A stretch of DNA of 36,421 bases from an uncultured Lachnospiraceae bacterium (GTDB taxonomy: Bacteria; Bacillota; Clostridia; Lachnospirales; Lachnospiraceae), in contig CAJOID010000008.1 in NCBI GenBank assembly GCA_905234595.1, positions 1 through 36,421 of the forward strand, given 5' to 3'. The notes beneath the pieces were generated by a model. That model searched no databases and was not told the origin of the DNA. It saw only the letters and a list, made by a program, of their open reading frames with translations. Positions 32,058-36,421 of this stretch are shown here, one piece after another. The position numbers and the translations under genes were made by a program. How positions within the stretch are numbered: the first letter of the stretch is position 1; every line of letters begins with the position of its first letter.

Positions 32058-33383
32058 TCATGTTATCTCTTTTATGAGGTCTTCGAGAACGCTGTAATAA
32101 TTCTCGAACGTTTTGGAACAGCATCCGGGGTTATCGATCGCTATACCGGGCGTTCTTAAGCCTGTCAGCGTGAAGCCCATGGCCATACGGTGATCGTCAT
32201 ATGTCTGTATGATCGCCGGTTTCGGGGTGGAGGGGTAGACGGTTATGGAATCATCGGTCATATCGGTGCGTATACCCATGCGTCCCAGTTCGGTTGCTAT
32301 ACCGCTCAGCCTGTCAGATTCCTGCTTGCGTATATGTCCGACACCTCTGATGGTAGTTGGTGAGTCGGCATAGACAGCGACACATGCAAGAGTGATCGCC
32401 TGATCCGAAAAGGCAGACATATCTATATCAATACCGTGGATTACGCCATCCGCGGGCGGCATAAGCAGCATTCCGGTTTCGGTTTCATGCTCTTTACATC
32501 CCATGGCGGTGAGAGCCCGGATAAATTCAAGATCCCCCTGTATGGAGTCGCTGTGAATGCCCCTGACACCTATACAGATGCCCAGTACCGGAGCCAGGGC
32601 ATAGAAATATGCGGCTGCGGAAGCATCGGGTTCAATGTCATAATCTCTGCCGGTATAATGCAGGCCTGAACCGGTAATGTATGAATGACCGGAAGTATGG
32701 ACCGGAACACCGAAGTCAGACATCATGGCACATGTCATATCCACATAAGACATTCCATGTGATCCTGTCACATCGATCTGCAGATCCCTGTCCGACAAAA
32801 CGCAGGAGATGAGTAATGCGCTCAGGAACTGTGAACTGTCGCTTATATCGATATTGATGCGGGTCTTGCCGAAACCATCGGATGAGAGAGTGAAAGGGAA
32901 ATGACCGGCCTCGTGATCAAAAGATATCCCGCATCCAAGTTCATTCAGGGCTGCGAGTAAAGGCACCATCGGACGTTTACGCATCTGGTCCGAAGAATCC
33001 ATATGATATGTTCCGTGTGATACGCCAAGTGCGGCAGTCAGGAATCTGGCTGCAGTGCCTGCACTTCCCACGTTCAGCTCTGCAGCGGAAGGGAAGAGAC
33101 CGCCGCATCCGTTCACGGTCAGGTCCACATTTCCCGACGGATGCCTGTCACCGTTTTCCTTTATATCTATTCCGAGGGTTCTCATGCATTCGATGAAAAC
33201 TCTGGAATCACCGGATAGCATGGCTCCTCTCAGAACCGATTCTCCTTCGGCGAGGGCTGCTATGAGCAAAGCCCGGTTGGTAATGCTCTTTGAACCCGGA
33301 ACAGAGACATAAACGGGCGATTCTGTCTTACCGGCTCGTATTGTATTGGCGATACATGGGACCTGATAGGTATTAGTTGTCAT
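32058..33383 (-). CDS. aroA: 3-phosphoshikimate 1-carboxyvinyltransferase (EPSP synthase)
   Basis: Sixth step of the shikimate pathway, joining shikimate 3-phosphate and PEP. The 441-residue protein has PGSKSITNRALL near the start (Lys32, Ser33, Arg38). The PEP-site loop reads GSAGTAARFL instead of the E. coli GNAGTAMRPL. MDSSDQMRKRPM, the catalytic SDQAITLACVAVYA region and YDDHRMAMGF near the end are also present. The loop change (Asn to Ser, Met-Arg-Pro to Ala-Arg-Phe) seems usual for Lachnospiraceae-type enzymes. The start overlaps the end of tyrA by 11 bases, so the two are translated from one message. Confidence 0.96.
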   Translation of the reverse strand: MTTNTYQVPCIANTIRAGKTESPVYVSVPGSKSITNRALLIAALAEGESVLRGAMLSGDSRVFIECMRTLGIDIKENGDRHPSGNVDLTVNGCGGLFPSAAELNVGSAGTAARFLTAALGVSHGTYHMDSSDQMRKRPMVPLLAALNELGCGISFDHEAGHFPFTLSSDGFGKTRINIDISDSSQFLSALLISCVLSDRDLQIDVTGSHGMSYVDMTCAMMSDFGVPVHTSGHSYITGSGLHYTGRDYDIEPDASAAAYFYALAPVLGICIGVRGIHSDSIQGDLEFIRALTAMGCKEHETETGMLLMPPADGVIHGIDIDMSAFSDQAITLACVAVYADSPTTIRGVGHIRKQESDRLSGIATELGRMGIRTDMTDDSITVYPSTPKPAIIQTYDDHRMAMGFTLTGLRTPGIAIDNPGCCSKTFENYYSVLEDLIKEIT

Positions 33384-34479
33384 CTTTGGAATGAATGGAA
33401 TAACCGTGATCTTTCATGATACGTATGGCGCTGTCTGTATGTTCTTTTTTATAGAATTCTATGCGAAGTGCGCCTTCCGCAAACTCACGGTTATGGTTGA
33501 TGCCTATGTTTTTGATATTGATATCATGCTCGCTGAGCAGGCCGGCAATTGAAGCGATCGAACCCGGTTCGTCGGCTATGTCAACGGTAATGACATACTG
33601 TGTCTTGATGGGGCCGGCATTGACATTGGTGAATGATTCACGATAATCACGGGCATGCTCAAAGAAGTCATGTATGACCGATTCTGAGCTGCTGTCTATG
33701 TCGTCCCGTATACTCTTCAATGACTCAATATAATGGTCGAGCAGGGTGACGATGTTGGCACGGTTGGTCATGCAAATCTGCTGCCAGATGTCAGGAGATG
33801 AAGAGGATATACGCGTGATATCCTTGAATCCGCCTGCGGCCACGGTCTTCATAATGGCATCGGGCCTGTCTTCATCGTGTACCAGATTTACTAAAGCTGC
33901 GCTTATGACATGAGGAAGATGGGAAATGGCACCTGTAACATAGTCATGAGACGCGGCGTCCAGGATCAGAGGAATGGCTCCTATTGCACCGACGATATCA
34001 TTCAGTTCGTTGACCCTGTCCTCGGGAACGGTATTTGTAGGTGTCAGGATATAGTATGCATTTTCAAGGATTGAAGGATCCGAGTTGGCATATCCGTAGC
34101 GTTCCGAGCCGGCCATGGGGTGTCCGCCTATAAAGTGGGATTCAAGACCTGAACGTACTACTTCGGATAAGATAGGGCTCTTGACACTGCCTACATCCGT
34201 AATGATGGTCTTTTCGCCGATGTAAGGTGCGATGTCGGACAGGAGCGCATTGTTGTTCTCGACCGGGGCACACAGGAATATATAATCGCATTCAGCCAGT
34301 CTGCTGTCATTTAAACTTATGGCGGCATCTGCCGTATGATCGCCTACAGCCGCATCTGACGTGGCACGGCTTCGAGTGTTGACGTATATCCTGGAGTCGG
34401 GGTAGACGGCACGGAGAGCTTTGGCGACGGAACCGCCTATAAGTCCCAGACCTATGAAACCAAAAGTGAACCCTGGCAT
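33373..34479 (-). CDS. tyrA: Prephenate dehydrogenase with C-terminal ACT domain
   Basis: Oxidises prephenate to 4-hydroxyphenylpyruvate for tyrosine synthesis. The Rossmann motif GFIGLGLIGGSVAKAL opens the protein. CAPVENN, TDVGSVKSPI and FIGGHPMAGSERYG are family motifs, with the GGHPMAGSE active-site stretch intact. The C-terminal 80 residues form an ACT domain (VDIADEPGSIASIAGLLSEH) likely to give tyrosine feedback. The frame opens at ATG 34524, but no ribosome site precedes it; ATG 34479 (MPGFTFGFIG) has GAGG about 10 bases upstream and is preferred. It is followed by aroA with an 11-base overlap. Confidence 0.94.
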   Translation of the reverse strand: MPGFTFGFIGLGLIGGSVAKALRAVYPDSRIYVNTRSRATSDAAVGDHTADAAISLNDSRLAECDYIFLCAPVENNNALLSDIAPYIGEKTIITDVGSVKSPILSEVVRSGLESHFIGGHPMAGSERYGYANSDPSILENAYYILTPTNTVPEDRVNELNDIVGAIGAIPLILDAASHDYVTGAISHLPHVISAALVNLVHDEDRPDAIMKTVAAGGFKDITRISSSSPDIWQQICMTNRANIVTLLDHYIESLKSIRDDIDSSSESVIHDFFEHARDYRESFTNVNAGPIKTQYVITVDIADEPGSIASIAGLLSEHDINIKNIGINHNREFAEGALRIEFYKKEHTDSAIRIMKDHGYSIHSKDDN

Positions 34480-34547
34480 GATTGTAAATACCTCATAAAC
34501 TATATATTGTATAGACCTTTTCATAATATCATATTTGCTTAAATAAC

Positions 34548-34576
34548 TTGTATAAGCAGTCTGATTTTAGTAAAAT
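34548..34576 (+). promoter_or_regulatory. Promoter of the EF-G-like gene
   Basis: TTGTAT (34548-34553) and TAAAAT (34571-34576) are separated by exactly 17 bases. Transcription would start near 34583, giving a leader of about 86 bases. It is divergent from tyrA. Confidence 0.65.
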
Positions 34577-34591
34577 ATATCCAATGGGGTT

Positions 34592-34611
34592 ATGATAAAT
34601 TATCATTTTTT
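34592..34611 (+). promoter_or_regulatory. Palindrome with T run in the EF-G-like leader
   Basis: ATGATAA (34592-34598) and TTATCAT (34600-34606) form a perfect 7-base palindrome around one A, followed by T residues to 34611. It lies just after the expected transcription start. It may be an operator; as an RNA hairpin it is weak. Confidence 0.35.
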
Positions 34612-34668
34612 AGATAATTTGACCACAAATCAAAAAAGGGTACACAGTGCCCGAGAACGGAGGGTTTC

Positions 34669-36421
34669 ATGAATATCTACACAACTGACAAGATTCGTAA
34701 TGTGGTTCTTTTGGGACATGGCGGATGCGGTAAGACTACACTTACCGAGGCTATGGCCTATCTTGCAGGTCTTACTTCCCGTATGGGCAAGGTTGAGGAT
34801 GGCAACACCATAAGTGATTACGGTAAGGAAGAGCAGAAGAGAGGCTTTTCGATCACAACATCCGTTGTTCCGATCGAGTGGCAGGATACGAAGATCAACA
34901 TTCTTGATACTCCCGGATTTTTTGATTTCGTCGGAGAAGTGGAAGAAGCGGTTTCTGCTGCGGACGCTGCCATCATAGTGGTATCCGGTAAGGCAGGTAT
35001 CGAAGTGGGTACGGAGAAGGCATGGGAACTCTGTGAGAAGTATAAGCTGCCCAGATTCGTATTTGTTACGGACATGGATATCGACAATGCATCATTTAAG
35101 GATGTTGTCGAGACACTTACAGCCAAATACGGCAAGAAGATCGCTCCTTTCCATCTGCCTGTCAGGGAAAACGAGAAATTCGTCGGTTACGTCAATGTCA
35201 TTGCTGAGCAGGCTTACAGATGGGAAGGTAAGGAAGTTGTTCCCTGCGATACTCCGGATTACAACAAGCCTTATCTTGAGGAATACAGAGAGACTCTTAT
35301 GGAGTCTGTTGCCGAGATCAGTGAAGATATGATGGAGCGTTATTTCGGCGGAGAGACCTTCTCCGAAGCAGAGATCAGATCAGCCCTCAGACAGAACGTA
35401 GGTGACTGCTCGATAGTACCCGTTTCAATGGGATCATCCATTCTGTGTCAGGGTATCTATACGCTGCTTGACGATATAGTTAAATATATGCCGAGTCCCG
35501 AAATGCATCCGCTTGCAGGCGTTAATCTGAAGACCAATGAAGTCTTCGAAGCAAATTATGATTTCTCCAAGCCCAAGAGCGCATATATCTTTAAGACGAT
35601 CGTGGATCCTTTCATCGGTAAGTATTCTCTTATCAAGGTATGCTCCGGTGTTATCAAGTCCGATGATACTTTGTACAACGACGATAAGGAAGTAGAGGAG
35701 AAGATCAACAAACTCTATATCCTCAGAGGTTCCAAGCCTGAAGAGATCTCCGAGCTCCATGCAGGTGATATAGGTGCCATTGCCAAGCTTACCGCCGCAC
35801 GTACCGGTGACACCCTTTCAACCAAGGCTACGACCATCAGATACGGTAAAGCTGAGATCTCCAAGCCTTATACCGTTAAGAGATATTTCGTTCCCAACAA
35901 GAACGATATCGATAAGGTTGCCCAGTCATTACAGAAGATGAGTCATGAAGACCAGACATTAAAGGTTGTATCCGATGCAGAGAACAGACAGACTCTGATC
36001 TATGGTATCGGCGATATGCAGCTCGATGTCATTTCTTCAAGACTTGCTAATGAATATAAGGTTCAGATCGAACTCATGGATCCCAAGATCGCATACAGGG
36101 AGACCATACGCAAGACCTCGGATGTCGAGTATAAGTATAAGAAACAGTCCGGCGGTCACGGCCAGTACGGACATGTAAAGATGAGATTTTCGCCTGCAGG
36201 CGATACCGAACAGCAGTATGAATTCGAACAGGAAGTTGTCGGCGGAGCAGTTCCGAAGAATTACTTCCCCGCTGTTGAAAAAGGTATTGCCGAAGGCGTG
36301 ACCAGAGGTCCTCTTGCAGCTTATCCGGTTGTGGGCGTTAAGGCCGTACTTTATGACGGATCATATCATCCGGTGGATTCGTCGGAAATGGCATTCAAGA
36401 CAGCTGCGCTTCAGGCATTCA
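34669..36421 (+). CDS. Elongation factor G-like GTPase (EF-G-2 family), 3' end cut by window
   Basis: Translational GTPase related to EF-G; 584 codons are visible and the frame is open to the last base. The P-loop GHGGCGKT is at 16-23, the switch I region RGFSITTS at 58-65 and G3 DTPGFFDF at 80-87. Canonical EF-G has DTPGHVDF, so the catalytic His is Phe84. G4 reads TDMD (134-137) in place of NKMD. Domain II and III regions follow, then the domain IV signature GGHGQYGHV. The lack of the His agrees with the EF-G-2 group (for example the Thermus paralogue), whose role is unclear; it is unlikely to be the main fusA, which normally sits beside rpsG. GGAGGG (34659-34664) gives a strong ribosome site. 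Confidence 0.9.
   Translation, partial: MNIYTTDKIRNVVLLGHGGCGKTTLTEAMAYLAGLTSRMGKVEDGNTISDYGKEEQKRGFSITTSVVPIEWQDTKINILDTPGFFDFVGEVEEAVSAADAAIIVVSGKAGIEVGTEKAWELCEKYKLPRFVFVTDMDIDNASFKDVVETLTAKYGKKIAPFHLPVRENEKFVGYVNVIAEQAYRWEGKEVVPCDTPDYNKPYLEEYRETLMESVAEISEDMMERYFGGETFSEAEIRSALRQNVGDCSIVPVSMGSSILCQGIYTLLDDIVKYMPSPEMHPLAGVNLKTNEVFEANYDFSKPKSAYIFKTIVDPFIGKYSLIKVCSGVIKSDDTLYNDDKEVEEKINKLYILRGSKPEEISELHAGDIGAIAKLTAARTGDTLSTKATTIRYGKAEISKPYTVKRYFVPNKNDIDKVAQSLQKMSHEDQTLKVVSDAENRQTLIYGIGDMQLDVISSRLANEYKVQIELMDPKIAYRETIRKTSDVEYKYKKQSGGHGQYGHVKMRFSPAGDTEQQYEFEQEVVGGAVPKNYFPAVEKGIAEGVTRGPLAAYPVVGVKAVLYDGSYHPVDSSEMAFKTAALQAF

Noticed and set aside
34592-34611. Intrinsic terminator upstream of the EF-G-like gene
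   Set aside because: The stem is only A-T rich with a one-base loop in RNA, too weak and too close to the promoter to be a convincing terminator.
1-36421. Phage, insertion sequence, defence system or biosynthetic gene cluster
   Set aside because: No transposase, integrase, restriction, toxin-antitoxin, CRISPR or NRPS/PKS-type gene was recognised on either strand.

Overview
The window looks like ordinary chromosome from an anaerobic Clostridia bacterium, most likely Lachnospiraceae (Butyrivibrio/Roseburia-like). The reasons are an rnf operon in the clostridial order C-D-G-E-A-B, a biotin-dependent Na+ decarboxylase operon, a cmk-ispH-S1 block behind an HI0933-type flavoprotein, a CoaE gene followed by an oversized FtsA-like protein, the ACT-protein/UPF0210 pair, and moderate GC with strong GGAGG ribosome sites. 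No phage, insertion sequence, CRISPR array or recognisable defence island was seen, and no stretch longer than about 120 bases lacks a feature.

Layout. 1-955: 3' part of an L,D-transpeptidase gene. 1064-6216: five-gene operon for a membrane Na+ pump (CoA-type carboxyltransferase, OadG-like lipoprotein, biotin carrier, OadB, OadA), closed by a terminator. 6336-12604: a dense run of TetR and RpiR regulators, HI0933-family flavoprotein, cmk, ispH, S1 protein and cheR, again closed by a terminator. 12671-13774 (-): RNase H-like exonuclease. 13889-18971: rnfCDGEAB, preceded by a strong hairpin in its leader. 19035-19117: tRNA-Leu(CAA), followed by direct and inverted copies of its own 3' end. 19204-22742: a zinc-ribbon membrane protein convergent with a large CapA-type protein. 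22850-29489: anti-sigma-like zinc-finger protein, polA, coaE, FtsA-like protein and an MBL-fold hydrolase. 29506-31993: lipoprotein with a tandem repeat, ACT protein, UPF0210 protein. 32058-34479 (-): tyrA-aroA. 34669-end: EF-G-like GTPase, cut by the window edge.

How it fits together. Two ion-coupled machines are present. The biotin decarboxylase complex would convert the free energy of a decarboxylation (oxaloacetate through OadA, possibly an acyl-CoA through the second carboxyltransferase) into a Na+ gradient. Rnf links ferredoxin:NAD+ oxidoreduction to Na+ or H+ transport. The rest is housekeeping: isoprenoid, CoA, aromatic amino acid and nucleotide metabolism, translation, DNA repair and cell envelope.

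I found no clearly new multi-gene system. The most unusual items are the diverged second carboxyltransferase in the Na+ pump operon, the rnf leader hairpin, the tRNA-Leu 3'-end copies, the Fn3-Big2-CapA-DUF6270-like fusion, a possibly leaderless zinc-finger gene ahead of polA, and the roughly 350-residue extension on the FtsA-like protein.
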